NCBI GenBank assembly: GCA_024711145.1
Contig: JANJTJ010000088.1
Coordinates: 1-38,484, forward strand
Reading direction: 5' to 3'
DNA length: 38,484 nucleotides
DNA from: Balneolales bacterium
GTDB lineage: Bacteria > Bacteroidota > Rhodothermia > Balneolales > HLUCCA01
This document shows positions 1-8,096 of this stretch, one piece after another (within the stretch, counting starts at the first letter, position 1; each line of letters opens with the position of its first letter). Position numbers and translations under genes: made by a program. The notes under the pieces are model-generated. The model had not been told where the DNA came from, ran no database searches, and saw nothing but the letters and a program-made list of their open reading frames with translations.

Positions 1-111
1 CCCGGGCCCGGGGCCAGCCCCGCCACCCGCCGGCGGGCGGCCCCCCGCCCCGCGGGGGGGGGGGGGGGGGGGGCGCGGGGGGCACCCCCCGCCCACCCCC
101 CCACGGCGGGC
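1..111. other. Low-complexity G/C contig edge, probably unreliable sequence
   Basis: These bases are almost entirely G and C. They include an unbroken run of 20 G at 54-73 and C-runs around it. The P-type ATPase frame stays open through this stretch but stops looking like that family upstream of about position 110. This fits a degraded contig end or sequencing artefact better than real coding sequence. No other feature is visible. Confidence 0.75.
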
Positions 112-507
112 CTCCGGCCCGAGGGCAAGACGGCCGAGCTCGAGCGGCTGCGGGCCGCGGCCGGCGCACCGGTGGTGTTCGTAGGCGACGGCCTCAACGA
201 CGCGCCGGCCCTGGCGGTGGCCGACGTGGGCGTGGCCATGGGCGGCCTGGGTACCGATGCCGCCGTGGAAAGTGCCGACATCGTGCTCCGCACCGACCAA
301 CCGGCCCGCCTGGCCACCGCCATCCGCATCGCACGGGCCACCAAACGCGTGGTCTGGCAGAACATCGGCCTCGCCTTCGGGGTGAAACTGGTGGTGCTCG
401 CTTTCGGCGCCGCCGGACACGCCAGCATGTGGGAAGCGGTCTTTGCCGACGTGGGTGTGGCCCTGTTGGCCATAGTGAATGCGAGCCGCGTACTTCGGTT
501 GAGATAG
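112..507 (+). CDS. Heavy-metal P1B-type ATPase, C-terminal part (5'-truncated)
   Basis: This is the 3' end of a metal-exporting P-type ATPase of the inner membrane. The visible part starts at the end of the P-domain, with a PEGK stretch matching the family's PEDK, followed by the hallmark VGDGLNDAPALA hinge that coordinates Mg2+ near the phosphorylation site. Two C-terminal membrane segments follow. The first carries a Lys (GVKLVVLAFG) and the second an Asp (FADVGVALLAIVNA). In ZntA/CadA-type P1B-2 pumps these positions are Lys and Asp, which suggests Zn2+/Cd2+/Pb2+ rather than Cu+ specificity. The phosphorylated DKTGT motif, CPC motif and metal-binding domain would lie off the left end. The frame ends at TAG 505-507. 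The gene lies 16 bases before a histidine kinase on the same strand. The family is certain; the substrate is inferred. Confidence 0.9.
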   Translation, partial: LRPEGKTAELERLRAAAGAPVVFVGDGLNDAPALAVADVGVAMGGLGTDAAVESADIVLRTDQPARLATAIRIARATKRVVWQNIGLAFGVKLVVLAFGAAGHASMWEAVFADVGVALLAIVNASRVLRLR

Positions 508-523
508 GTATCTTTCGGTGCCT

Positions 524-1588
524 ATGACCGCTCCCGAGTTCGATCTGAATCTGTTGTTTCAAGAAACGCCCGACTGGATCTGCATCGCGGAACCCAACGG
601 GTATTGGACACGGGTGAATCCGGCCGTTTCGCGCGATCTCGGGTACAGCCCCGATGAGCTTTATGCGCAACCCATCCTGTCGTTCATCCATCCCGACGAC
701 CGGGAGCGTACCATCTCCAGCCGGCAAACGGTGCTGGCCGGTTCCATGCTCCGCCATTTCGAAAACCGCTATGTGACCAAAGACGGCGGGGTGATCTGGA
801 TGGAATGGACCACGCTTTCGCATCCCGAATCGGGTCGCATCTATGCGATCGCCAAAAATGTGACCGCCCGCCGGGAGTTGCAGGCCGAGCGCGACCAGCT
901 GCTGCAGCGGCTGGCCTATGCCAATAAGGAACTGGAACGCCTCACCTACACCCTCTCCCACGACCTGCGCGCACCGGCGTACAATTTCGTGCAATTGCTG
1001 GAGTTGATCGATGCCGAACGCATCACCGATCCCGAAACCACCGAGATCTTCGACCTGTTGCGCACGTCGGCCGACAGTTTCATCGAGACCTTGGAAGGCC
1101 ATCTGGACCGCATGCGGAAAGGCGGCGAACCCCAGGTGCCCGAACGGGTGGATCTGGCCGATGTCCTGCACCGGGTAACCGACCTCATAGGCACCATGCT
1201 CACCTCGGCGCGGTGCCGCGTGCTAGCCGACTTCGAACGGGCACCCAAGGTCCGGTTCAAGATGGCCATGTTGGGCAGCGTACTGCTCAACCTGATCACC
1301 AACGCCGTGCGGTATGCCAAACCCGGCGTTCCGCCCGAAATCAGGCTCCGGTCCGAAGCCGTGGGCGACAAGGTCCTGGTTACCGTTGCCGACAACGGTT
1401 TGGGCTTCGATGTGCCCGCCGTGCGCGACCGCCTCTTCCAGCTGGGTAGCAGTTTCCATGGCAACGCCGACAGCAAGGGCGTAGGCCTGTACCTCGTACA
1501 TCAGCATATGTCCGCCCTGGGCGGCCACGTGGATGTGGAGAGCACCCCCGGTGTGGGCACCACCTTCACGCTCACTTTTCCGGTCTGA
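524..1588 (+). CDS. Soluble PAS-domain sensor histidine kinase
   Basis: The protein has 354 residues and no membrane segment or signal peptide, so it should act in the cytoplasm. A PAS domain of the PAS-3 fold covers about residues 8-118 (IHPDDR and KDGGVIWMEW are typical). A HisKA dimerisation domain follows, with phospho-acceptor His146 in SHDLRAP. The C-terminal HATPase domain has an N box (NLITNAVRYA), G1 (DNGLGFD) and G2 (KGVGLYLVHQHM). No response regulator is adjacent, so the partner is unknown. I chose ATG at 524; a GTG two codons upstream (518) is also possible, and neither has a clear Shine-Dalgarno. It converges on the exporter operon with only nine bases between stop codons. The ligand sensed by the PAS domain cannot be told. 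Confidence 0.9.
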   Translation: MTAPEFDLNLLFQETPDWICIAEPNGYWTRVNPAVSRDLGYSPDELYAQPILSFIHPDDRERTISSRQTVLAGSMLRHFENRYVTKDGGVIWMEWTTLSHPESGRIYAIAKNVTARRELQAERDQLLQRLAYANKELERLTYTLSHDLRAPAYNFVQLLELIDAERITDPETTEIFDLLRTSADSFIETLEGHLDRMRKGGEPQVPERVDLADVLHRVTDLIGTMLTSARCRVLADFERAPKVRFKMAMLGSVLLNLITNAVRYAKPGVPPEIRLRSEAVGDKVLVTVADNGLGFDVPAVRDRLFQLGSSFHGNADSKGVGLYLVHQHMSALGGHVDVESTPGVGTTFTLTFPV

Positions 1589-1597
1589 TATCGCCCC

Positions 1598-2653
1598 TCA
1601 GCGGCGCATGGACCACCAGGCCAGGCTGTTCCAGGCCACCGCGAACACGGCCAGCACGCCTACCGAGGGCAGCACGTCGGCCCAACCCGCACCGGCCAGC
1701 ATCACCCGCCGCACCAGGTCGATATACCATTTCACCGGGTTCAGTTGGGCGATGTGTCGGGCCCATTCCGGCATGCTGGATACCGGCGTGAACAATCCGC
1801 TCATCAGGATGAACACCACCAATAGGAACCAGGCGACCAACATGGCCTGATGTTGCGTGTCCGACACGGAGCTCACCCACAGGCCCAACCCCAGTACGGA
1901 CAACAGATACAGGGCCGCGGTGCCGAACAACACCGGCAGCGGCCCGGCCGATACGATGCCGAATACGGCCCAGGCCACCGTCAGCCCGATGCCGAACATG
2001 CCCAAGCCGATGAGCCAGAAGGGGATGAGCTTGCCCAGGATGAAATGCGCACGGGTAATGGGGGTTACGTCCAGCTGGTCCATGGTGCCGATCTCACGCT
2101 CCCGAACGATGTTCATGGCGCTCAGGAAGGCCCCCAACATGGTGATGAGCAACACCAGGATGGCGGGTACCATGTTCCGCTTGTCGTCCAGTTCCGGATT
2201 GAACCGGAAGCGCCCGCTCACGATGCGGGTGTCGGGGCCGATCGCAGGCGGCCACACCGAGGCCACCACCTGCCGGATGTAGGCATCGGCGATGCCGGCG
2301 GTGTAGCCGTCCACGGCATCGATGCGCACATGCACAACGCCCGACCCGCGGGGAATCATAACCACGGCATTCACGCGGCCCTCGCGCAGGTACCGGTTGG
2401 CGGCGGCCTCGTTTTGAACCCCCTCCACCACTTCGAAATAGGTGTTGGCCCGGAACGCCTGCTCCAACCGCCGCGATTCCTCGGTGCGGTCCTGGTCCCA
2501 TACCGCTATCCGCAGGCCGTTCACTTCGAACACGGCCGCATGCGACAACACCAGCAATTGTACCACCGGTAGCACGAACAGGATGGGCAGCATGGCCTTG
2601 TCCCGGAATATCTGGGTGAATTCTTTGACCAGGATGAACCGGAGGATGCGCAT
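1598..2653 (-). CDS. ABC-2 type permease (YbhR/YhhJ-like), second of pair
   Basis: A 351-residue inner-membrane permease of the ABC-2 family. It has one N-terminal membrane helix (about residues 20-40), a large periplasmic region of roughly 130 residues, then five C-terminal helices beginning near MVPAILVLLITMLGAF. The amphipathic coupling segment REREIGTMDQL is characteristic of YhhJ/YbhS/YbhR permeases. ATG at 2653 starts MRILRFILVKEF, which aligns with the paralogous permease upstream; the open frame extends further but only as shadow. It begins two bases after the stop of that paralogue and ends the exporter operon. It presumably forms a heterodimeric channel with the other permease, driven by the two ATPases encoded upstream. 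Substrate unknown; YbhFSR-type systems export drugs or cations. Confidence 0.9.
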   Translation of the reverse strand: MRILRFILVKEFTQIFRDKAMLPILFVLPVVQLLVLSHAAVFEVNGLRIAVWDQDRTEESRRLEQAFRANTYFEVVEGVQNEAAANRYLREGRVNAVVMIPRGSGVVHVRIDAVDGYTAGIADAYIRQVVASVWPPAIGPDTRIVSGRFRFNPELDDKRNMVPAILVLLITMLGAFLSAMNIVREREIGTMDQLDVTPITRAHFILGKLIPFWLIGLGMFGIGLTVAWAVFGIVSAGPLPVLFGTAALYLLSVLGLGLWVSSVSDTQHQAMLVAWFLLVVFILMSGLFTPVSSMPEWARHIAQLNPVKWYIDLVRRVMLAGAGWADVLPSVGVLAVFAVAWNSLAWWSMRR

Positions 2654-2655
2654 GG

Positions 2656-3705
2656 TCAGTCGAGTCGGATGGGAAACCGCCGGATGCTGACCGTGAGGAA
2701 CAAGGCGGTCATGCCGGCCAGGATGAGCACTTCGCGGCCGATGTCGGCCAGCCCCGCCCCTTTCAGCAGTATGGCCCGGTTGGCCACCATGTACCACCGC
2801 GCGGGAATCACATGGCTGATGGCCTGCAGGATGTCGGGCATGTTGGATATGGGATAGATGAACCCCGACAACAGGATGGTGGGCAACAGCAACCCGCCCA
2901 ACGACAACATCATGGCGGTCTGCTGGGTTCTGGCCACGGTGGATATGAGCATGCCCAGGGCCAATGCCGTGAACGCGTACAGCAACGACACGAAGATGAA
3001 CAACGCCACGGAACCGTTGAAGGGAACCCCGAACACCGCCCGGGCGATGACCAGCACGGTGCCTACGTTCACGAAACTGACCAACAGGTAGGGCAGCACT
3101 TTCCCCCAGATGATCTGCGCCGGAGCCAGGGGTGAGGCCAACAGGGTCTCCAGGGTACCGGTCTCCTTCTCGCGGGTCAGCGATATGCTGGTCATGAGGG
3201 TGGACACCAGCATGAGGATGACGGCCATGAGCCCGGGCACGAAAAGGTTGGCACTTTTCAGGCCCGGGTTGTACAGGTAGGTGGTCCGTACGTCCTTGCC
3301 CGGTTCCACATCAGACAACACACCCATGGTGTAGCGCTGAAGCAGGCGGGCCATGTTGGGGTCAGACCCGTCGGTGATGAGGTGCACGCGGGGGCCGTCG
3401 GTCGGGAAAACCACCACTTGCCGCACTACCCCGCGGCGGAACAGGTGGTCCACCTGGGTTTCGCTATCCACGCGCCCCATCACCCGGAAATACCCTCCGG
3501 CTTCGAGCCGGGCTATGGCCGCACGCGATTCGGCGGTTCGGGCCTGGTCCCACACGGCGATTTCGGCGGATGTGAGCTCGTTGCGGATGGCATAACCGAA
3601 CAGCAGCAACTGCACGATGGGTAAGCCGAACAGGATGGCCAGGGTGCGGCGGTCGCGCAGGATGTGGCGGAATTCCTTCAATATGAACCCCAGGAACGCG
3701 TTCAT
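2656..3705 (-). CDS. ABC-2 type permease (YbhS/YhhJ-like), first of pair
   Basis: A 349-residue permease paralogous to the downstream one. It has the same N-terminal helix followed by a periplasmic domain (both carry an AVWDQxRTxESR stretch) and five C-terminal helices. The conserved TREKETGTLETLLASP segment is the ABC-2 signature between the first two of those helices. ATG at 3705 lies in a 4-bp ATGA overlap with the stop of the upstream ATPase gene, which implies translational coupling. It probably pairs with the downstream permease. The sequence identifies an exporter of the YbhFSR/RbbA-like group but gives no substrate. Confidence 0.9.
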   Translation of the reverse strand: MNAFLGFILKEFRHILRDRRTLAILFGLPIVQLLLFGYAIRNELTSAEIAVWDQARTAESRAAIARLEAGGYFRVMGRVDSETQVDHLFRRGVVRQVVVFPTDGPRVHLITDGSDPNMARLLQRYTMGVLSDVEPGKDVRTTYLYNPGLKSANLFVPGLMAVILMLVSTLMTSISLTREKETGTLETLLASPLAPAQIIWGKVLPYLLVSFVNVGTVLVIARAVFGVPFNGSVALFIFVSLLYAFTALALGMLISTVARTQQTAMMLSLGGLLLPTILLSGFIYPISNMPDILQAISHVIPARWYMVANRAILLKGAGLADIGREVLILAGMTALFLTVSIRRFPIRLD

Positions 3706-4430
3706 GCAGCACCTCCCCGCGCCAGTTTCACGAAGACGTCGTCCATGGTGGCAACGCCCATGGTCTGCTTGAGGCGGGCGGGGGTGTCCAAGGCTACCAG
3801 TTTCCCATCCACCATCATGCCGATGCGGTCGCAATACTCGGCTTCGTCCATGTAGTGGGTGGTCACGAACAGGGTGGTGCCTCGGGCGGCTTCTTCCACC
3901 AGCATGCCCCAGAACCGGCGCCGGGTGATGGGGTCCACCCCGCCGGTGGGTTCGTCCAGAAAGACGATGTCGGGCTGATGCAGGAGCGCCGTGCCGAAGG
4001 CCACGTTCTGCTTGATACCCAAGGGCAGTTCCTTCACCCGGGTATGCATGCGGCCGGACATGTGGTAGGTGGTTTCGAACCGGGCGATCCGGTCGGCCAG
4101 GGTGGCATCGTCCAGGCCGTACACGCCCCCGAAAAAACGCAGGTTCTCGCGAACGGACAGGTCTTCGTAGAGCGAGAACCGTTGGCTCATGTACCCGATG
4201 CGTTTCTTGACCGAAACGGCGTGGTCCCGGATGGACCGGCCCGCCACGGTGGCATCGCCCGAAGTGGGGGCCGCCAGGCCGGTCAGCATTTTCATGGCGG
4301 TGGTTTTGCCCGCACCGTTGGCGCCCAGAAACCCGAAGATCTCGCCGGCACGCACCGAGAAGGTGAGGTCGTCCACGGCGGTGAACCCACCGAAGCGTTT
4401 GGTGAGATGATGGGTTTCGATGGCGTTCAT
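3702..4430 (-). CDS. ABC transporter ATPase with non-canonical signature (YbhF C-half-like)
   Basis: A 242-residue nucleotide-binding domain for the two ABC-2 permeases downstream. Walker A is GANGAGKT, Walker B is IVFLDEP, and the H-loop His is present in VTTHYMDEAE. The ABC signature, normally LSGGQ/LSGGM, reads LPLGIKQ. A similar LPLG form occurs in the second ATPase half of YbhF-type proteins (from memory of that family). ATG at 4430 (MNAIETHHLTKRFGG) overlaps the upstream ATPase stop by 4 bp, and the stop overlaps the next permease start by 4 bp. The two ATPases here look like the separated halves of one YbhF-like protein. See the finding on complementary degenerate motifs. Confidence 0.92.
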   Translation of the reverse strand: MNAIETHHLTKRFGGFTAVDDLTFSVRAGEIFGFLGANGAGKTTAMKMLTGLAAPTSGDATVAGRSIRDHAVSVKKRIGYMSQRFSLYEDLSVRENLRFFGGVYGLDDATLADRIARFETTYHMSGRMHTRVKELPLGIKQNVAFGTALLHQPDIVFLDEPTGGVDPITRRRFWGMLVEEAARGTTLFVTTHYMDEAEYCDRIGMMVDGKLVALDTPARLKQTMGVATMDDVFVKLARGGAA

Positions 4431-5347
4431 ACCGGTTGCCACAGGGCATCGAGTTCCATGAAGACATCCTCCAAGCCGGGGGCTATGGGTTCCACCCGGG
4501 CCGGAATGCCGGCCGCTTCGAGCCACTCAAGTAGGGATTCGGGACCCGCGCCGGGCCTGGCATCGGCCACATGGGTCGAATCGCCGAAGGCGTAGGCCGA
4601 ATGCCGATGCGGATAGGTGGCCAAGGCGGCCGCCAAGGCCGCACGGTCGGCGGATCTGACCCGGAACAGGGGATGCGGGAACCGCAAGGGCATGGTTTGG
4701 GGGGAATCCACCGCCAGGATGCGGCCGTCTCGGATGAAGGCGATACGGTCGCACCGGGCGGCTTCATCCATATATGGGGTCGAAACCAGGATGGTGAGGC
4801 CGCGGTCGCGGTATCCGGCCAGCATGTCCCAGAATTCGCGGCGGCTCACGGCATCCACGCCGGTGGTGGGTTCATCGAGCAGCAGCAGGTCGGGCTCGTG
4901 GATGAGGGCGCAGCATAAGGCGAGCTTCTGTTTCATGCCGCCCGACAAGGCCCCGGCCCGACGCGTTCGGAAGGGTTCGAGATGGGCGTAGATGTCGCGC
5001 ACGCGCTCCACCGCGGTTGCGAACGGAGTACCGAACACGGTGGCGAAAAAGCGGAGGTTCTCCTCTACCGACAGGTCCGGATAGAGGCTGAACCGGCCGG
5101 GCATGTAGCCGATGCGTTTGCGGATGGACCGGTACGCCACGGCGGGGTCATTGCCCAACACCTGCACGGTGCCGGCGTCGGCCGTAAGCAGCGACGCCAC
5201 GATGCGGATGAGGGTGGTTTTGCCGGCGCCATCGGGCCCGATGAGCCCGAACAACCGACCGGTCTCCACCTCGAACGACACGTCGTCCAGGGCGCGGACG
5301 GCCCCGAAGGCCTTGGAAACAGACCCGAGTCGGATGGCGGGATTCAT
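4427..5347 (-). CDS. ABC transporter ATPase with H-loop proline (YbhF N-half-like)
   Basis: A 306-residue ABC ATPase, longer than its partner because of a C-terminal tail of roughly 80 residues. Walker A is GPDGAGKTT (Asp in place of the usual Asn), the signature is a normal LSGGMKQKL, and Walker B is LLLLDEP. The switch histidine, expected as STHYMDEA, is a proline: STPYMDEA, codon CCA by direct reading of the complement around 4775-4790. Loss of the H-loop His usually cripples hydrolysis at that subunit's own site, so this subunit may work only by supplying its signature to the partner. The start overlaps the adaptor gene by 4 bp and the end overlaps the second ATPase gene by 4 bp. Confidence 0.92.
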   Translation of the reverse strand: MNPAIRLGSVSKAFGAVRALDDVSFEVETGRLFGLIGPDGAGKTTLIRIVASLLTADAGTVQVLGNDPAVAYRSIRKRIGYMPGRFSLYPDLSVEENLRFFATVFGTPFATAVERVRDIYAHLEPFRTRRAGALSGGMKQKLALCCALIHEPDLLLLDEPTTGVDAVSRREFWDMLAGYRDRGLTILVSTPYMDEAARCDRIAFIRDGRILAVDSPQTMPLRFPHPLFRVRSADRAALAAALATYPHRHSAYAFGDSTHVADARPGAGPESLLEWLEAAGIPARVEPIAPGLEDVFMELDALWQPV

Positions 5348-6231
5348 GGAAAACGGACTTCGCCCGGCATGCCGATCTTCAGGGAACCGTCGTTGGGTAC
5401 GGCAATGCGGACGGCATAAACCAGGGTGATGCGGTCTTCGCGGGTAAGCAGGTTGGACGGCGTGAATTCGGCGCGGGCCGAAATCCAGCGGACCGTGCCG
5501 GGGTATTCGCGCAGCGTGCCCGAGCCGGCGTCGGCCAGCACCGTGACAGCGCCGCCGAGGCGCAGGGAGGCGAGCTGGTCGCCGCTCACGAAAGCCCGCA
5601 GGTCGAGGGTGTCGAGCGCGGCGACCTGGTACAGGGGTTTGCCGGGAGCGGCGAGCTCGCCGCGCTCCACGAGGCGGCGCAGCACGGTGCCGGCCAGGGG
5701 CGAGCGGGCCTCGTGGCGGGCCAGGTGATCGGCCGATTGACCGCGTTGGGCCGCCAACGAGGCCCGCTCGGCCCGTATGGCCGCCCGCTGCGGCGCCAGG
5801 GCCTCCAGCTGGCGGTCCAACACGGCGGCCTGGCCGGCCAGGTCTTCCGCCAGCTGGGCCGGCGCCGCGCCCTCGGCGGCCATACGGGCCGCCCGCGCCC
5901 GCTCCCGCTCCAGGTTGTCGCGTTGCGCACGCAATACCCGCTCCTGGGCATCCACCTGGTCCAACCGGGCGCGGGCGGCCGCAAGGCCGGCCTCCAAGGC
6001 GCGCAGCTGCCAGGCCGCCGCGGCCGTATCGATGCGCGCCACCACCATGCCCGCTTCCACCCGGTCGCCTTCATCCACCCCCATCCAGACCACGGTACCG
6101 GCCGCTTCGGCCGAAATGGTTACTTCCACGGCTTCGAAATGGCCGTAGGCATCCGATGCGGGGGTTTCGGTGCCGCAAGCGGCCGCCAGCAGCGGCAACA
6201 AGGCGGTCCATATCCGTGTGCGTGCGTTCAT
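5344..6231 (-). CDS. HlyD/YbhG-family membrane-fusion lipoprotein of the exporter
   Basis: A 295-residue periplasmic adaptor. The N-terminus has a short hydrophobic segment ending in a lipobox, LLAAACG, with Cys at about residue 19, so it is predicted to be lipid-anchored. A biotinyl-lipoyl half-motif follows (AEAAGTVVWMGVDEGDRVEAG), then a long Ala/Arg/Glu-rich coiled-coil hairpin (about 75-170), the second lipoyl half (ARSPLAGTVLRRLVERGELA) and a beta-barrel region. This is the standard membrane-fusion layout linking an inner-membrane ABC pump to a TolC channel. The hairpin region is very GC- and Ala-rich. Both ends overlap neighbouring genes by 4 bp, so it should be made in step with the transporter. 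Cargo unknown. Confidence 0.9.
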   Translation of the reverse strand: MNARTRIWTALLPLLAAACGTETPASDAYGHFEAVEVTISAEAAGTVVWMGVDEGDRVEAGMVVARIDTAAAAWQLRALEAGLAAARARLDQVDAQERVLRAQRDNLERERARAARMAAEGAAPAQLAEDLAGQAAVLDRQLEALAPQRAAIRAERASLAAQRGQSADHLARHEARSPLAGTVLRRLVERGELAAPGKPLYQVAALDTLDLRAFVSGDQLASLRLGGAVTVLADAGSGTLREYPGTVRWISARAEFTPSNLLTREDRITLVYAVRIAVPNDGSLKIGMPGEVRFP

Positions 6232-7463
6232 GGCTGTAGGGTGCCCGTGCGGGCGAGTTGGTGGCGGGCGTATCGGAGGTTCCAGGCGTGCAGCTCCCGG
6301 TCGAGGCGGGCACGGAGTTCGGCCTGGCGCTCGGCCAGGTAGTCGGTTTCGGTGGCGGCGCCGGCGTCCAGGCGGGTGGCCATGTGCGCCACCAGGCGAC
6401 CACGCAGTTCCAGGATGGCGCGGTCGCGGTCCAAGGCCGCTTCGGCCGTTGCGATTTCGGCCTTCCAGCGCTCCGCCTCAAGCTCCCATTGCCGCCGGGC
6501 TTCCGCCTCGGCCACGGCGGTCTCGCGCCGGGCCAGTTCCAAACGGGTATGCGAACGGGCCGACCGCCCCTGGTCCCACAAGGACCATCGCACCTGGACC
6601 CCGACCACATACCACGGCTTGAAGGTGTCCGAAAACAGGTCCAGCCCAGGCTTCCCATAGGCCGCCGTGCCGAATGCGGCTACCTGCGGCATGCGGTCGG
6701 CCCGCACCTGGGTGTGGCGGGCCTGCAGTTCCCGGCGGCGGGCCTCGAACACCCGCAGCTCGGGGCGGGCGCCCGGAACGGCCGCATCGGGCTCCATCAG
6801 CACCGGAACGCCTACCCAGTGGCGGCCGCTCAGTATGGCCAGGCGGTTCAATGCCGCCTGCCGTTGCCGTTCGGCTTCGTCATGCCGTTGGCCCGCCATC
6901 AGCCATTCCACATGCCAGGTGTCCGCCTGGGCCTGGCTACCGCTTCCGTTGCGCACGCGCGTTTCGGCCTGACGCATGCGGGTTTCCAGTTCGTCCCGGA
7001 AGGCCGCCAATACCTGTAGCCGGGTGCCGAGCAAGGCGGCGGAAAAGTAGGCTTCTTCTACCCACCGCTCCACCTGTTCCAGGCGAACGTCCAGCTCGGC
7101 CGACGAAATGGCGGTGCGCGCATCCGTCATATTCCGTTGAGACCGGGCCATTCCGCCATCCCATAGCGTTTGGCGCAGGTCCAGGCTGAGCACATACCGG
7201 TCTTTGGGTTGGACCGGTGCGTTTCCACCCGGAAATGGCAACGCGATTTCGGTGACATCGCTTTGGTATTGGGCCAGCCCACCCAGGGTCAACGCGGGCG
7301 TGTGCGAGGCGCGGGCTTCGGCCAAGTCTACCGCCCGCAGCGCCTGGATCAATTCGACGCGATCGGTGGCCGGCCAGGTGGCCCGCGCCGATGCCAGCAG
7401 GTCGGGCAGGTGCAGGGTGTCGGGCGCGGCCGCAAGCACCCATAACAGCAGGATGGGATTCAT
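6228..7463 (-). CDS. TolC-family outer-membrane efflux protein
   Basis: A 411-residue outer-membrane channel component. After a short signal-like N-terminus (MNPILLLWVLAAA) come two long helical repeats of the OEP family. The first contains LDLRQTLWDGGMARSQR and the second VRWSLWDQGRSARSHTRLE. The paired (L/S)LWDxG motifs mark the two structural repeats, and coiled-coil segments follow each. The open frame extends upstream to 8003, but ATG 7463 is the only start giving a secretory N-terminus, and it sits in a 4-bp overlap with the TetR stop. It is slightly short for the family. It should complete the tripartite exporter with the HlyD-like lipoprotein and ABC pump. Confidence 0.9.
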   Translation of the reverse strand: MNPILLLWVLAAAPDTLHLPDLLASARATWPATDRVELIQALRAVDLAEARASHTPALTLGGLAQYQSDVTEIALPFPGGNAPVQPKDRYVLSLDLRQTLWDGGMARSQRNMTDARTAISSAELDVRLEQVERWVEEAYFSAALLGTRLQVLAAFRDELETRMRQAETRVRNGSGSQAQADTWHVEWLMAGQRHDEAERQRQAALNRLAILSGRHWVGVPVLMEPDAAVPGARPELRVFEARRRELQARHTQVRADRMPQVAAFGTAAYGKPGLDLFSDTFKPWYVVGVQVRWSLWDQGRSARSHTRLELARRETAVAEAEARRQWELEAERWKAEIATAEAALDRDRAILELRGRLVAHMATRLDAGAATETDYLAERQAELRARLDRELHAWNLRYARHQLARTGTLQP

Positions 7464-8074
7464 AGGTCGGGACGAAGCAGGGCGAAGAAGGCGCGGGGGA
7501 TCTCGTGCATGCGCTCCCGAAGGAACGCGTCGTAGTCGGTGGCCGGCAACGCCAGGGCTACCGACAACACCGGACGGGCGATGAAGGGAAAGATGACCAT
7601 GCTGAACAGGTGCGCCACGGCTTGGCGCGGATCCATGGTTCGGAACCGGCCGGAGGCCATGCCGGCTTGCAATTGCGCCACCAGGATCGGGCGGATCTCG
7701 GGGGCAACGCGGTCGGCCATGGTCACCATGCGCTGGGGCGACCGGTTCAGCTCGTGCAGCACGAAGGCCGGTATGAACGGATTGGCCATGATGGTCTGCA
7801 CATAGGCTTCCACGAAGTCCGGAATCTTGGCTTCCAAGGGGCGGTCTTCGGTCAACAACTGAAGTGCGGGCCGGAAATGCAGGCGGAACACCCGCTCGAA
7901 TACCGCATCGAACAGCTTCTCCTTGTTGCGGAAGTAGTAGTGGAGCAGGGCTTTGTTGATGCCTGCCTCGTCGGCGATGTCCTGCATGCGGGCCCCGTCC
8001 CAACCGGATCGCAAAAAAACGCGGTTGGCGGCTTCCAAAATGCGGGATTCGGTGGTGTCGTTCGCTTTATCCAT
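7460..8074 (-). CDS. TetR-family transcriptional repressor of the exporter operon
   Basis: A 204-residue TetR-type regulator. The N-terminal DNA-binding domain (about residues 8-55) shows the family's RILEAANRVF...GARMQDIADEAGINKALLHYYF pattern, with the helix-turn-helix ending in the usual YYF. The rest is an alpha-helical ligand domain of unknown specificity. It is the first gene of the operon, overlapping the channel gene by 4 bp. A promoter and an imperfect palindrome lie directly upstream, so autorepression that also controls the exporter is likely. The start is ATG at 8074, with no obvious Shine-Dalgarno; the predicted leader is only about 15 nt. The inducer, presumably an exported compound, is unknown. 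Confidence 0.92.
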   Translation of the reverse strand: MDKANDTTESRILEAANRVFLRSGWDGARMQDIADEAGINKALLHYYFRNKEKLFDAVFERVFRLHFRPALQLLTEDRPLEAKIPDFVEAYVQTIMANPFIPAFVLHELNRSPQRMVTMADRVAPEIRPILVAQLQAGMASGRFRTMDPRQAVAHLFSMVIFPFIARPVLSVALALPATDYDAFLRERMHEIPRAFFALLRPDL

Positions 8075-8078
8075 ATGG

Positions 8079-8096
8079 TTTGACCATCTGGTTAAA
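8079..8096. promoter_or_regulatory. Putative TetR operator (18-bp inverted repeat)
   Basis: The sequence TTTGACCA-TC-TGGTTAAA is an 18-bp inverted repeat with a single mismatch between its 8-base arms. It ends at the -10 element, covers the predicted transcription start, and lies five bases before the TetR start codon. This position suits steric repression. The assignment is inference from geometry and symmetry. Confidence 0.6.
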
